Source: an uncultured Actinotalea sp.
Lineage (GTDB): Bacteria; Actinomycetota; Actinomycetes; Actinomycetales; Cellulomonadaceae
Direction: 5' to 3'
Assembly: GCF_946885855.1 (NCBI RefSeq)
Contig: NZ_CAMPHH010000080.1
Span: 1-12,902 of the forward strand
DNA: 12,902 nucleotides
In this document: piece after piece, positions 1-8,466 of the stretch
Position numbering within the stretch: position 1 is the first letter of the stretch
Layout: every line of letters begins with the position of its first letter
The notes under the pieces: model-generated
Told to the model about the DNA's origin: nothing
Seen by the model: only the letters and a program-made list of their open reading frames with translations
Database searches by the model: none
Made by a program: the position numbers and the translations under genes

Positions 1-1583
1 CCTTCGACACCGTCAAGGGCGGTGACTACCTGGTCGACCAGGACGCCGCGGAGGTCATGGCCAAGGAGGCCATCGACGCGGTGCTGGACCTGGAGAAGAT
101 GGGCCTGCCGTTCAACCGGACACCCGAGGGGCGGATCGACCAGCGGCGCTTCGGCGGCCACACCCGCAACCACGGCGAGGCCGCGGTCCGCCGGTCCTGC
201 TACGCCGCGGACCGCACCGGCCACATGATCCTCCAGACGCTCTACCAGCAGTGCGTCAAGCAGGACGTGGAGTTCTACAACGAGTTCTACGTGCTCGACG
301 TCGTCCTCACCCACGACCTCACGTCCGGCGACGTCCCCGCCGGCGAGGAGGTCGCGGTCGCAGGGGTCGTGGCCTACGACCTCGCGACCGGCGAGATCCA
401 CGTGTTCCGGGCGAAGTCCGTCGTCTTCGCCACCGGCGGCGCCGGCAAGATCTACAAGACCACGTCCAACGCCCACACCCTCACCGGTGACGGCATGGCG
501 CTCGCCCTGCGCCGCGGGATCCCGCTGGAGGACATGGAGTTCTTCCAGTTCCACCCGACCGGCCTGGCGGGCCTCGGGATCCTCCTCTCGGAGGCCGCGC
601 GCGGCGAGGGCGCGATCCTGCGCAACAGCGAGGGCGAGCGCTTCATGGAGCGGTACGCCCCGACGATCAAGGACCTGGCCCCGCGCGACATGGTCGCCCG
701 CGCCATGGCGAACGAGGTGCGCGAGGGCCGCGGCTGCGGCCCGAACAAGGACTACGTCCTGCTCGACCTGACGCACCTCGAGCCCGCGCACATCGACGCC
801 AAGCTGCCGGACATCACCGAGTTCGCCCGCACCTACCTCGGCGTCGAGCCCTACACCGAGCCGGTGCCCGTCTACCCGACGGCGCACTACGCCATGGGGG
901 GCATCCCGACGACCATCGACGCCGAGGTGCTGCGCAACAACACCGACGTGGTGCGCGGCCTCTTCGCCGCCGGCGAGGTCGCCTGCGTCTCCGTGCACGG
1001 CTCGAACCGGCTGGGCACCAACTCCCTGCTGGACATCAACGTCTTCGGCAAGCGCGCGGGCATCGCCGCTGCGCGGTACGCGGAGACGGCGCCCTGGCAC
1101 GACATGCCCGACGACGCCTCCTTCCCGACGGTCGAGTACGTCGAGCGGCTGCGCGACCACGCAACCGGCGAGCGCATCGCGGACATCCGCCGCGAGCTCC
1201 AGGAGACGATGGACCGCAACGCCCAGGTGTTCCGGACCCGGGACTCCCTCACGGAGGCGCTCGCCGACATCGCGGCGCTGAAGAAGCGCTACCGGGACGC
1301 GAGCGTCCAGGACAAGGGCCGTCGCTTCAACACCGACCTCATGGAGGGCGTCGAGCTGGGCTTCCTGCTCGACCTGGCCGAGGTCGTCGTCGTCGGTGCG
1401 CTCGCCCGCGAGGAGTCGCGCGGCGGGCACTTCCGGGAGGACTTCCCCAGCCGCGACGACGAGAAGTTCATGCAGCACACCATGGCCTACCTGCGTCCGG
1501 GCGGCGACGGCCAGGGGACGGTGGAGCTCGACTACAAGCCGGTGATCGTCACCCGTTACCAGCCGATGGAGCGCAAGTACTGA
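1..1583 (+). CDS. sdhA: Succinate dehydrogenase flavoprotein subunit, 5' end cut off by the window
   Basis: This is the FAD-containing catalytic subunit of succinate dehydrogenase (complex II). It oxidises succinate to fumarate in the TCA cycle and passes electrons to SdhB. The reading frame is open from base 3 to the TGA at 1581-1583, giving about 526 codons. Roughly the first 60-80 residues are missing, including the Rossmann GxGxxG motif and the His that binds FAD covalently. Visible family motifs are the FQFHPTG block (His codon at 552), APRDM (Arg codon at 684), TAHYAMGG (His codon at 885) and GSNRLGTNSLLD (Arg codon at 1008). These match the substrate-binding and proton-relay residues of E. 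coli SdhA (His242, Arg286, His354, Arg399). The C-terminal helical domain is complete and ends in a basic-aromatic tail. The TGA shares a base with the sdhB ATG, so the two subunits are translationally coupled. sdhC and sdhD are not visible and would be expected upstream. Identification is very secure. Confidence 0.97.
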   Translation, partial: FDTVKGGDYLVDQDAAEVMAKEAIDAVLDLEKMGLPFNRTPEGRIDQRRFGGHTRNHGEAAVRRSCYAADRTGHMILQTLYQQCVKQDVEFYNEFYVLDVVLTHDLTSGDVPAGEEVAVAGVVAYDLATGEIHVFRAKSVVFATGGAGKIYKTTSNAHTLTGDGMALALRRGIPLEDMEFFQFHPTGLAGLGILLSEAARGEGAILRNSEGERFMERYAPTIKDLAPRDMVARAMANEVREGRGCGPNKDYVLLDLTHLEPAHIDAKLPDITEFARTYLGVEPYTEPVPVYPTAHYAMGGIPTTIDAEVLRNNTDVVRGLFAAGEVACVSVHGSNRLGTNSLLDINVFGKRAGIAAARYAETAPWHDMPDDASFPTVEYVERLRDHATGERIADIRRELQETMDRNAQVFRTRDSLTEALADIAALKKRYRDASVQDKGRRFNTDLMEGVELGFLLDLAEVVVVGALAREESRGGHFREDFPSRDDEKFMQHTMAYLRPGGDGQGTVELDYKPVIVTRYQPMERKY

Positions 1584-2365
1584 TGACTGCTGTCACCGAG
1601 TCCCCGTCCACGCAGGCGCCCGCCGAGGGCCAGGCGCAGGACGCCGGCGCCGTGCCGAGCTTCGACGTCACCCTGCGCATCCGCCGGTACGACCCGGACA
1701 CGGGCGCCGAGCCGCGCTGGGAGGAGTTCACCGTCACCGCGCACGGCACCGACCGTGTGCTCGACGCGATGCACAAGGTCAAGTGGGAGGTCGACGGCTC
1801 GCTGACCTTCCGCCGCTCCTGCGCGCACGGCATCTGCGGCTCCGACGCGATGCGGATCAACGGACGCAACCGTCTGGCCTGCAAGACGCTGCTCAAGGAC
1901 CTCGACCCGTCCAAGCCGATCGTCATCGAGCCCATCAAGGGCCTGCCGGTCATCAAGGACCTCGTCGTGGACATGGAGCCGTTCTTCGCGTCCTACCGCG
2001 AGGTCATGCCGTTCCTCATCACCCACGGCAACGCCCCGACGAAGGAACGCCTGCAGTCGCCGGAGGACCGCGCGCGGTACGACGACACGACCAAGTGCAT
2101 CCTCTGCGCCGCGTGCACGTCGTCCTGCCCCGTGTTCTGGACCGACGGGCAGTACTTCGGCCCGGCCGCGATCGTCAACGCGCACCGGTTCATCTTCGAC
2201 AGCCGGGACGAGGGCGCCGCGCAGCGGCTGGAGGTCCTCAACGACAAGGAGGGCGTCTGGCGCTGCCGGACCACCTTCAACTGCTCGGAGGCCTGCCCGC
2301 GCGGCATCGAGGTGACCAAGGCCATCCAGGAGGTCAAGCGCGCGATGATCACCCGCGCGTTCTGA
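1583..2365 (+). CDS. sdhB: Succinate dehydrogenase iron-sulfur subunit
   Basis: This 260-residue electron-transfer subunit carries electrons from the SdhA flavin to the quinone site at the membrane. The N-terminal plant-type ferredoxin domain binds [2Fe-2S] through Cys80, Cys85, Asp88 and Cys100. The Asp in the third ligand place is also found in E. coli SdhB, so it is not a defect. In the C-terminal domain, CxxCxxCxxxCP (Cys172, 175, 178, 182) and a second cluster (Cys228, 234, 238) follow the family pattern. By homology the [4Fe-4S] centre uses 172/175/178/238 and the [3Fe-4S] centre uses 182/228/234. About 25 residues of Ala/Pro-rich sequence precede the ferredoxin fold, which is common in actinobacterial SdhB. 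The ATG overlaps the sdhA stop by one base, and a GGAG about 12 nt upstream is only a weak ribosome site, which fits coupled translation. The next gene converges after a 45-nt gap. Confidence 0.98.
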   Translation: MTAVTESPSTQAPAEGQAQDAGAVPSFDVTLRIRRYDPDTGAEPRWEEFTVTAHGTDRVLDAMHKVKWEVDGSLTFRRSCAHGICGSDAMRINGRNRLACKTLLKDLDPSKPIVIEPIKGLPVIKDLVVDMEPFFASYREVMPFLITHGNAPTKERLQSPEDRARYDDTTKCILCAACTSSCPVFWTDGQYFGPAAIVNAHRFIFDSRDEGAAQRLEVLNDKEGVWRCRTTFNCSEACPRGIEVTKAIQEVKRAMITRAF

Positions 2366-2410
2366 TCCTCCTGCTGTCGCCACGCCGGGCCGGCGCCCGA
2401 CCGGTCCGGC

Positions 2411-4080
<1,670 letters not shown>

Positions 4081-4159
4081 TCACTGCCCGCGCGTGCCCA
4101 CCGCGTTCGGGTCCGTGCCGGCGCGCGTTACCGGGGTCCGCGGGAGCGCAGCGGCCGCC

Positions 4160-4627
4160 TCAGGTCGCGTCGGGGTCGAACGGCGGCGGGACGTAGGCCT
4201 CGTCCTCCGCGGGCCCGGCCGCGGCGGCCGCGGTCCCCACGGCGCCCGTCCGGGACGTCGCTGCCGCTCCACCGACCCCCGCGCCCGCCGCTGCGGCCGC
4301 GGCGCCGGCGGTCGCGGCCCGGCGGGCCGCTCCGCTGGTGTACCGGCGGCCGAGGACCGGCGGTGGGGACGGCTCGTCCTCCAGCAGCGCCTCCCGGACG
4401 ATCCGCCGCGGGTCGTAGCGGCGCGGGTCCAGCTGGGACCAGTCGAGGTCCGCGCCCTCCTCGCCCATCTCCTCGGCGACGCGCTCCTTCGCCGTCCGCA
4501 CGAAGCCGCGGAGCTGGCGCACCCACCGCCCCAGCTGCTCCGCGTACCCGGGCAGGCGTTCGGGCCCGACGACGACGAGCGCCACCAGCAGGAGGACGAG
4601 GACCTCCCCGCCGTTGATCCCGAACAC
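4160..4627 (-). CDS. tatB: Sec-independent (twin-arginine) protein translocase subunit TatB
   Basis: TatB is the membrane subunit that, with TatC, receives folded substrates bearing twin-arginine signals. The 155-residue protein has the family layout: a short periplasmic start, one membrane helix at residues 8-20 carrying the conserved Glu8, the Gly21-Pro22 hinge in GPERLP, and an amphipathic helix at about 24-53. A cytoplasmic block YDPRRIVREALLED follows, then a long Ala/Gly-rich linker (about 104-140) and a PPPFDPDAT end; both the YDPRR block and this ending recall actinobacterial TatB. The start is a GTG. An upstream ATG at 4635 is out of frame, and the ribosome site is poor (GGCGGC). It follows htrA after 53 nt, so it may be co-transcribed with the sigE operon, the same order as sigE-rseA-htrA-tatB in Mycobacterium. 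TatA is ruled out by the length and the Glu8/GPERLP pattern. Confidence 0.93.
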   Translation of the reverse strand: MFGINGGEVLVLLLVALVVVGPERLPGYAEQLGRWVRQLRGFVRTAKERVAEEMGEEGADLDWSQLDPRRYDPRRIVREALLEDEPSPPPVLGRRYTSGAARRAATAGAAAAAAGAGVGGAAATSRTGAVGTAAAAAGPAEDEAYVPPPFDPDAT

Positions 4628-4680
4628 GCCGCCATGCTAGTCCGGGCGCCGGCGGGCACCGCCGCGCCGGTGGTCGGTCC

Positions 4681-6384
4681 TCAGCCGCTCGCGACCTCGT
4701 CGAGCACGACACGGACCTGGCGCTCCTGGCCGTCGTCACCCCGGACGGTCAGCGTCACCGCGTCCCCCGGTGCGCGGGCCCGGATGGCGACGACGAGCTC
4801 GTCGCTCTCGGTCACCGGCCGGCCGTCGATCGCCAGGATGACGTCGCCGGGACGGATGCCGGCGCGGTCGGCGGGCCCGCCCGGTGTGACCGGGTCCGTG
4901 AACTCTCCCTGGGGCCCGCCGGCGACCTGGACCCCCTCACCCGTGTACGTCCCGTCGAGGACCACGCCGATCACCGGGTACGTGGCCCGACCGGTCTCGA
5001 TGAGCTCCTGCGCGGTGCGGCGCGCCTGGTTGGCGGGGATCGCGAACCCCAGCCCGATGCTCCCGCCCGCCGCGCCGAGCCCGGGCGGCTGCGCGATCGC
5101 GGAGTTGATCCCCACGACCTGCCCCTCGGCGTCGACGAGCGGTCCACCGGAGTTGCCGGGGTTGATCGCCGCGTCCGTCTGGATGGCGTCGATGAACGCC
5201 GTCTCGTCCTCGTTGCCCGCCGAGACGGGCCGGTTGAGCGCGCTGACGATGCCCGTCGTGACGGTGCCCTGGAGGCCGAGCGGGGCGCCGATCGCGATGA
5301 CGGGGTCACCGACCACGACGGCGTCGGAGTCCGCCAGGGTCAGCGGCGTGAGGCCGGAGCGGTCCACGCGGATGACCGCGAGGTCGTAGTCCGAGGTGCG
5401 CCCGACGATCGTGGCGTCCCCCTCGCTCCCGTCCGAGAAGACGACCACGATCTGCGCCGCACCCCCGTCCGCGGCCGCGACCACGTGGCTGTTCGTGAGG
5501 ATGTAGCCGTCCTCCCGCAGCACGAAGCCGGACCCCGTCCCGCCGCCCTGCGGGCCGCGGACCTGGATCGCGACGACGCTCGGCAGGACCTCCGCCGCCA
5601 CCTCCGCGACCCCGGTGAGCTCACCGGCCGCCGGGTCCCGCTCGACCGCGACCGGCAGCGAGCCGTCGACGGCGCGGCCCTGGTCCGCCCGCGCGAGCAG
5701 CGACTGCGCGCCCCAGCCGCCGAGCGCGCCGGCCGCGAGCGCCAGGACCAGCAGGCCGGCGACCAGGCCGGCGCCCAGGCCGCGGCGCCGCTCGCGCCGG
5801 ACCGGCACCGGACGACCCCAGCTGTCCAGACCGCCCTGCGGGTTCCAGCCGCCGTTCCCGGGCAGGGCGCCCCAGGGCTGCTGGCCGGGCGAAGAGCCCG
5901 CACTCGGCGGCCACGGTCCGGCGGGGGCTGGCCCCACGGGCACCGGGCCGGCGGGCACGGGTCCAGCAGGAGCGGCTCCGCCAGGAGCGTGCCCGGCAGG
6001 CGCGGGGGCGTAGCCCGCGGGCGCCGGTCCGGCGACCGCTGAGGCCGGCGGAACGGGGGCGGCAGCCGCCGGCCCGCTGGGACCGGGCGTCACGGGGACC
6101 CGCGTCGGGGCGCCCGCCGACCGGCCGGCCGACGACCAGACCGTCGCGCCCGAGCGCGACCACACGTCGGAGCCGCCCGGCGATCCCGCCGGTGCCGACG
6201 CCGCCGCCGGGGCGCCGCCGTCCCCGGCCTGCTGAGGCTGCTGCGGCTGCGGCTGCGGCTGCGGCTGCGGCTGCGATGCTCCCCGAGGCGGTGCGTCCAC
6301 CGGCACGCCGGGCGGCGTCACGGCGCGCGGTGCGCCCCACGGTGCGGCGAAGGGGTTGTCCTGGCTGTCCGTCACGGCACCCAT
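4681..6384 (-). CDS. htrA: HtrA/DegP-like membrane-anchored trypsin-fold serine protease with one PDZ domain
   Basis: This is an envelope quality-control protease, 567 residues from the ATG at 6384. Domains in order: a cytoplasmic low-complexity region rich in Pro/Ala/Gly/Gln (about 1-195), including a (PQ)n run at about 38-50; a basic stop (RRERRR) and one membrane helix (about 202-222); a chymotrypsin-fold domain (about 255-465) facing outward; and a PDZ domain (about 475-565) with RPGDVILAIDG. The catalytic triad is complete: His300 in TNSHVV, Asp334 in YDLAV and Ser412 in GNSGGP. A GTG at 6375 is an alternative start. It would overlap the anti-sigma stop as GTGA, matching the coupling used upstream, and would remove three residues. 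Position directly after sigE and the anti-sigma gene suggests it is part of the SigE response, and it may trim or cleave the anti-sigma factor. The N-terminal disordered region is long but such tails occur in actinobacterial HtrA proteins. Confidence 0.94.
   Translation of the reverse strand: MGAVTDSQDNPFAAPWGAPRAVTPPGVPVDAPPRGASQPQPQPQPQPQQPQQAGDGGAPAAASAPAGSPGGSDVWSRSGATVWSSAGRSAGAPTRVPVTPGPSGPAAAAPVPPASAVAGPAPAGYAPAPAGHAPGGAAPAGPVPAGPVPVGPAPAGPWPPSAGSSPGQQPWGALPGNGGWNPQGGLDSWGRPVPVRRERRRGLGAGLVAGLLVLALAAGALGGWGAQSLLARADQGRAVDGSLPVAVERDPAAGELTGVAEVAAEVLPSVVAIQVRGPQGGGTGSGFVLREDGYILTNSHVVAAADGGAAQIVVVFSDGSEGDATIVGRTSDYDLAVIRVDRSGLTPLTLADSDAVVVGDPVIAIGAPLGLQGTVTTGIVSALNRPVSAGNEDETAFIDAIQTDAAINPGNSGGPLVDAEGQVVGINSAIAQPPGLGAAGGSIGLGFAIPANQARRTAQELIETGRATYPVIGVVLDGTYTGEGVQVAGGPQGEFTDPVTPGGPADRAGIRPGDVILAIDGRPVTESDELVVAIRARAPGDAVTLTVRGDDGQERQVRVVLDEVASG
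6245..6275. repeat. In-frame GGCTGC hexanucleotide tandem repeat inside htrA
   Basis: Five uninterrupted GGCTGC units (6245-6274), flanked by degenerate copies back to about 6231, encode the alternating Pro-Gln run in the cytoplasmic tail of the HtrA-like protease. Because the unit is 6 bp, gain or loss of copies would change tail length without breaking the frame. Confidence 0.85.
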
Positions 6385-7490
6385 GATCCCGTGAGCGCGG
6401 ACCACCCGCGCGACAGCCGGGCGCGCAGGCCGTCGTCGTACGCCCCGGCGGGGTGCGCGGCGACGAGCTCCCGCACGTCCGGCGTCGGTGCGTCCGCGAC
6501 GACCGTGACCACCGAGTCGCCCGACTGCCAGACGACGTACCAAGGGTCGTTGCAGACGAGGTGCACGGTCCGGCCGCCCACGTCCTCCTGCGGCATCCCG
6601 CGCAGCGCGTCCGGGTGGAGCCGACCGTGCTCCTGCACGACGACGACCGGGCCGCTCGGCCCGACGAGGTCGATCTCCAGGCTTCCGGGCCCACCGGTGT
6701 CCAGCCGCAGTCCGGTGACCCGGAACGTCGAGGGCAGGGCCACGGGGCTGACCCACCCGTGATCCGCCATCCAGGCGAGGACCTCCTCGTGGGCGTCCCG
6801 CCCGGACAGCGACACGTCCTCCACGACGGCGCTCGGCCCCAGACGCTCGGCCGAGGCCTGGTCGGGCAGGGCCGCGACCGTGCCGGCACCGAGCCCGCCG
6901 TCCGACGCGCCACCCCCGGCACGCGGGGCACCGGCGACCGTCCCGGGGGTGACGGCCCCCGCCGCGGCGAGCCCCGGGTCGGGGGCTGCCGCCAGCAGTG
7001 CCAGCGCGTACGAGCGCTGGGTCTCCGGCACCACCGCGGGCTGCGCGCCGAGGACCGCCAGACCGACGACGAAGGCGCCGACGCACCCCGCCGCCGCGGC
7101 GAGCACCGATCGTGGCAGGCGCCGGTCCGTCACGTCGCCCCGCAGGCAGCCGCGCGGGAGGACCAGGGGCGCGTGCCCGGGCAGCGGCACCGACCCCGTG
7201 AAGTCGACGACACGCCGCGCGCGTGGTGGACCGCTCGCAGCCGTCGCCGGGCCGCCGTCCGTCTGCTCGGCCCCGGTTCCGGTGGCACCGAGCGCCAGGA
7301 GACGCGCGGTGAGCTCGGGCGGCGGCGGGGCGTCGTCGGCCGCCCACAGCGCCTGGCGGGCGGTCCGCGCCGCCTGCAGCTCCGCCGCGCACTCGGCGCA
7401 CCCGGCCACGTGCTCGAGCGTCCGTTCGGCGACCGCCGGCGGCAGCTGCCCGTCCGCCAGGGCGCTGAGGCGGCTCCCGAGGTGGCTCAT
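6372..7490 (-). CDS. rseA: RseA-like zinc-finger anti-sigma factor with one membrane helix and a large extracytoplasmic domain
   Basis: The 372-residue protein is predicted to hold SigE inactive at the membrane until a stress signal releases it. The N-terminal anti-sigma domain (residues 1-55) has the ZAS zinc motif HxxxCxxC (His27, Cys31, Cys34). A Pro/Ala-rich linker follows, then one hydrophobic helix (about 128-149). The rest lies outside: an Ala/Gly-rich spacer (about 165-215) and a folded-looking domain (about 220-345) with alternating beta-type hydrophobics and conserved-looking tryptophans in WYVVWQSGD. That outer domain resembles, by eye, the DUF4367/RseB-C class of sensor domains; this is an inference. 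It is much longer than the mycobacterial RseA (about 150 residues, soluble). The ATG overlaps the sigE stop as ATGA, and the stop overlaps a possible GTG start of htrA. This is the classical sigma/anti-sigma coupling that keeps the partners in balance. The anti-sigma identity is strong; the outer-domain function is unknown. Confidence 0.88.
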   Translation of the reverse strand: MSHLGSRLSALADGQLPPAVAERTLEHVAGCAECAAELQAARTARQALWAADDAPPPPELTARLLALGATGTGAEQTDGGPATAASGPPRARRVVDFTGSVPLPGHAPLVLPRGCLRGDVTDRRLPRSVLAAAAGCVGAFVVGLAVLGAQPAVVPETQRSYALALLAAAPDPGLAAAGAVTPGTVAGAPRAGGGASDGGLGAGTVAALPDQASAERLGPSAVVEDVSLSGRDAHEEVLAWMADHGWVSPVALPSTFRVTGLRLDTGGPGSLEIDLVGPSGPVVVVQEHGRLHPDALRGMPQEDVGGRTVHLVCNDPWYVVWQSGDSVVTVVADAPTPDVRELVAAHPAGAYDDGLRARLSRGWSALTGSWVP

Positions 7491-8221
7491 CGTGCTGCCG
7501 GCACCTCCACGCGCCCCGTGCCGTCGCCGGTGGGCGCCCGGTGGGCCAGGGAGTCCCGCAGCTGGGCCCTCGCCCGGTGGATCCGCGAGCGGACGGTCCC
7601 GAGCTTGATGCCCAGCGTGACGGCGATCTCCTCGTACGACAGACCCTCGATGTCGCACAGGACGACGGCGGCCCGGTACTCGGGCGAGAGGGCGTCCAGC
7701 GCCCTCTGCACGTCCTGGTCGAGGTTGGCGTGCTCGAAGCCGCGCTCGGGGGTGCCGAGCCCGGCCGGACCGACGACGTCCCCGGCGTCCTCGCCCAGCG
7801 GGTCCATCCGGATCCGGCGCCGGCGGCGCACCTGGTCCAGGAAGAGGTTCGTGGTGATGCGGTGCAGCCAGCCCTCGAAGGTGCCCGGCGTGTACGTCGA
7901 CAGCGACCGGAACACGCGGATGAACGTCTCCTGGGTCAGGTCCTCCGCGTCGTGCTGGTTGCCGGTGAGGCGGTAGGCGAGGCGGTACACCCGAGCGGAG
8001 TGCTCGGCCACGATGGCCTCCCACGTGGGCGGCGCCTCGCCGGGCGCGCGCTCCGGCGCCGCGTCTGCGGGCCCTCCGGGCGCAACCCGCACGCCGGGCA
8101 CAGCGGGCACAGCGGGCACAGCGGGCACAGCGGGCACAGCGGGCACAGCGGGCACTGCAGGCACAGCAGCGCCGTCGGGCGTGCCGGCCTCGTCCCGTCG
8201 CCACCGCAGTCCTGCCCGCAC
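7487..8221 (-). CDS. sigE: ECF RNA polymerase sigma factor, SigE-like
   Basis: This group IV sigma factor is 244 residues. Region 2 (about 68-136) has the core-binding pattern [19 protein letters not shown] and the -10 recognition segment ending in a run of arginines. Region 4 (about 172-225) carries the helix-turn-helix [20 protein letters not shown]. There is no SnoaL-like or other C-terminal extension. A Pro-Ala-Val repeat tail (about 20-43) precedes region 2. The start is the GTG at 8221, chosen because a strong Shine-Dalgarno run (GGGGAGAGGA) lies 4 nt upstream. Other in-frame GTGs occur inside the repeats but have no ribosome site. The order sigma, zinc-finger anti-sigma, HtrA, TatB, with a divergent methyltransferase, matches the mycobacterial sigE locus (Rv1220c-Rv1224), which responds to envelope stress. 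A palindromic ECF-type promoter 118 nt upstream suggests it activates itself. Confidence 0.95.
   Translation of the reverse strand: MRAGLRWRRDEAGTPDGAAVPAVPAVPAVPAVPAVPAVPAVPGVRVAPGGPADAAPERAPGEAPPTWEAIVAEHSARVYRLAYRLTGNQHDAEDLTQETFIRVFRSLSTYTPGTFEGWLHRITTNLFLDQVRRRRRIRMDPLGEDAGDVVGPAGLGTPERGFEHANLDQDVQRALDALSPEYRAAVVLCDIEGLSYEEIAVTLGIKLGTVRSRIHRARAQLRDSLAHRAPTGDGTGRVEVPAAR
8096..8167. repeat. 9-bp tandem repeat encoding a (Pro-Ala-Val)n tail of SigE
   Basis: Six identical GGGCACAGC units run from 8096 to 8149, followed by two degenerate units (8150-8167). On the coding strand each unit reads GCT GTG CCC, giving Ala-Val-Pro. The 9-bp period keeps the sigE frame when copy number changes, so only the N-terminal tail length would vary. 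Each unit also supplies an in-frame GTG, though without a ribosome site. The period and lack of spacers exclude a CRISPR array. Confidence 0.95.
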
Positions 8222-8224
8222 CAG

Positions 8225-8234
8225 GTCCTCTCCC
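8225..8234 (-). promoter_or_regulatory. Strong ribosome binding site fixing the GTG start of sigE
   Basis: On the - strand the bases read GGGGAGAGGA, ending 4 nt before the GTG at 8221. It is one of the best Shine-Dalgarno matches in the window and decides the start upstream of the Pro-Ala-Val repeat. Confidence 0.75.
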
Positions 8235-8238
8235 CTCG

Positions 8239-8280
8239 ACCGCCGCGCGGCGGTGTCGTCGCTCGCCGGTCGCCGACCGG
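8239..8280 (-). promoter_or_regulatory. Two adjacent hairpins in the sigE 5' leader
   Basis: A 16-nt perfect palindrome (ACCGCCGC/GCGGCGGT, 8239-8254) ends 4 nt from the sigE Shine-Dalgarno run. A second inverted repeat, CCGGTC-GCC-GACCGG (8266-8280), lies just upstream of it in the same leader. Both would be in the roughly 110-nt untranslated leader if transcription starts at the ECF-type promoter. They could affect translation initiation or mRNA stability, but GC-rich leaders fold readily by chance. Confidence 0.35.
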
Positions 8281-8335
8281 GAGATCATCATGACGGACGT
8301 CCCTGACAACGACCTGATGAGGACGGTCCCGCCCC

Positions 8336-8366
8336 GGGAACGCGCGACGTGCCCCGCGTGTTCCCC
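8336..8366. promoter_or_regulatory. Palindromic, bidirectional ECF-type promoter between sigE and the O-methyltransferase gene
   Basis: On the + strand GGAAC (8337-8341) is followed by 18 nt and GTT (8360-8362). On the - strand GGAAC (plus 8364-8360) is followed by the same 18 nt and GTT (plus 8341-8339), here preceded by C to give CGTT. The outer bases extend the symmetry to GGGAAC/GTTCCC. The pattern GGAAC-N18-GTT is the known consensus type for SigE/SigH-class ECF factors in actinobacteria. Predicted leaders are about 110 nt for sigE and about 95 nt for the methyltransferase. A TTGTCA at plus 8304-8309 on the - strand might serve a housekeeping promoter, but its -10 is poor. Confidence 0.65.
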
Positions 8367-8450
8367 GACGTCCCGGACGCCTCCGTTGCCGGGCGGTAGC
8401 ATCGCCGGGACGGTCGCGACCTGCCGAGACGTCCGCGCGGCCCGCGTTCT

Positions 8451-8466
8451 GGGGAGGACCACCATC
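8451..8466 (+). promoter_or_regulatory. Ideal Shine-Dalgarno sequence in front of an apparent AUC start codon
   Basis: GGGGAGGA (8451-8458) is followed by the 5-nt spacer CCACC and then ATC (8464-8466), in frame with the methyltransferase. The nearest in-frame conventional starts upstream are TTG at 8386 and ATG at 8317 and 8290. None sits at this spacing, and using the two ATGs would make the coding region run across the promoter. Confidence 0.65.

Noticed and set aside
1658..1850. Third [2Fe-2S] cysteine of SdhB replaced by Asp88
   Set aside because: The same Asp ligand occurs in E. coli SdhB, so it is a normal family variant.
6453..7976. 507-codon open frame on the + strand opposite rseA and sigE
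   Set aside because: Low-complexity Arg-rich translation without domains; the opposite strand holds recognisable anti-sigma and sigma factor genes with coupled overlaps.
8096..8167. Possible CRISPR-like array
   Set aside because: The period is 9 bp with no spacers and the units are translated as part of SigE; it is a simple tandem repeat.
8290..8463. N-terminal extension of the methyltransferase from ATG 8290 or 8317
   Set aside because: It would run across the candidate promoter, has no ribosome site of note, encodes Arg/Pro/Thr-rich sequence without family match, and ignores the ideal Shine-Dalgarno sequence at 8451.
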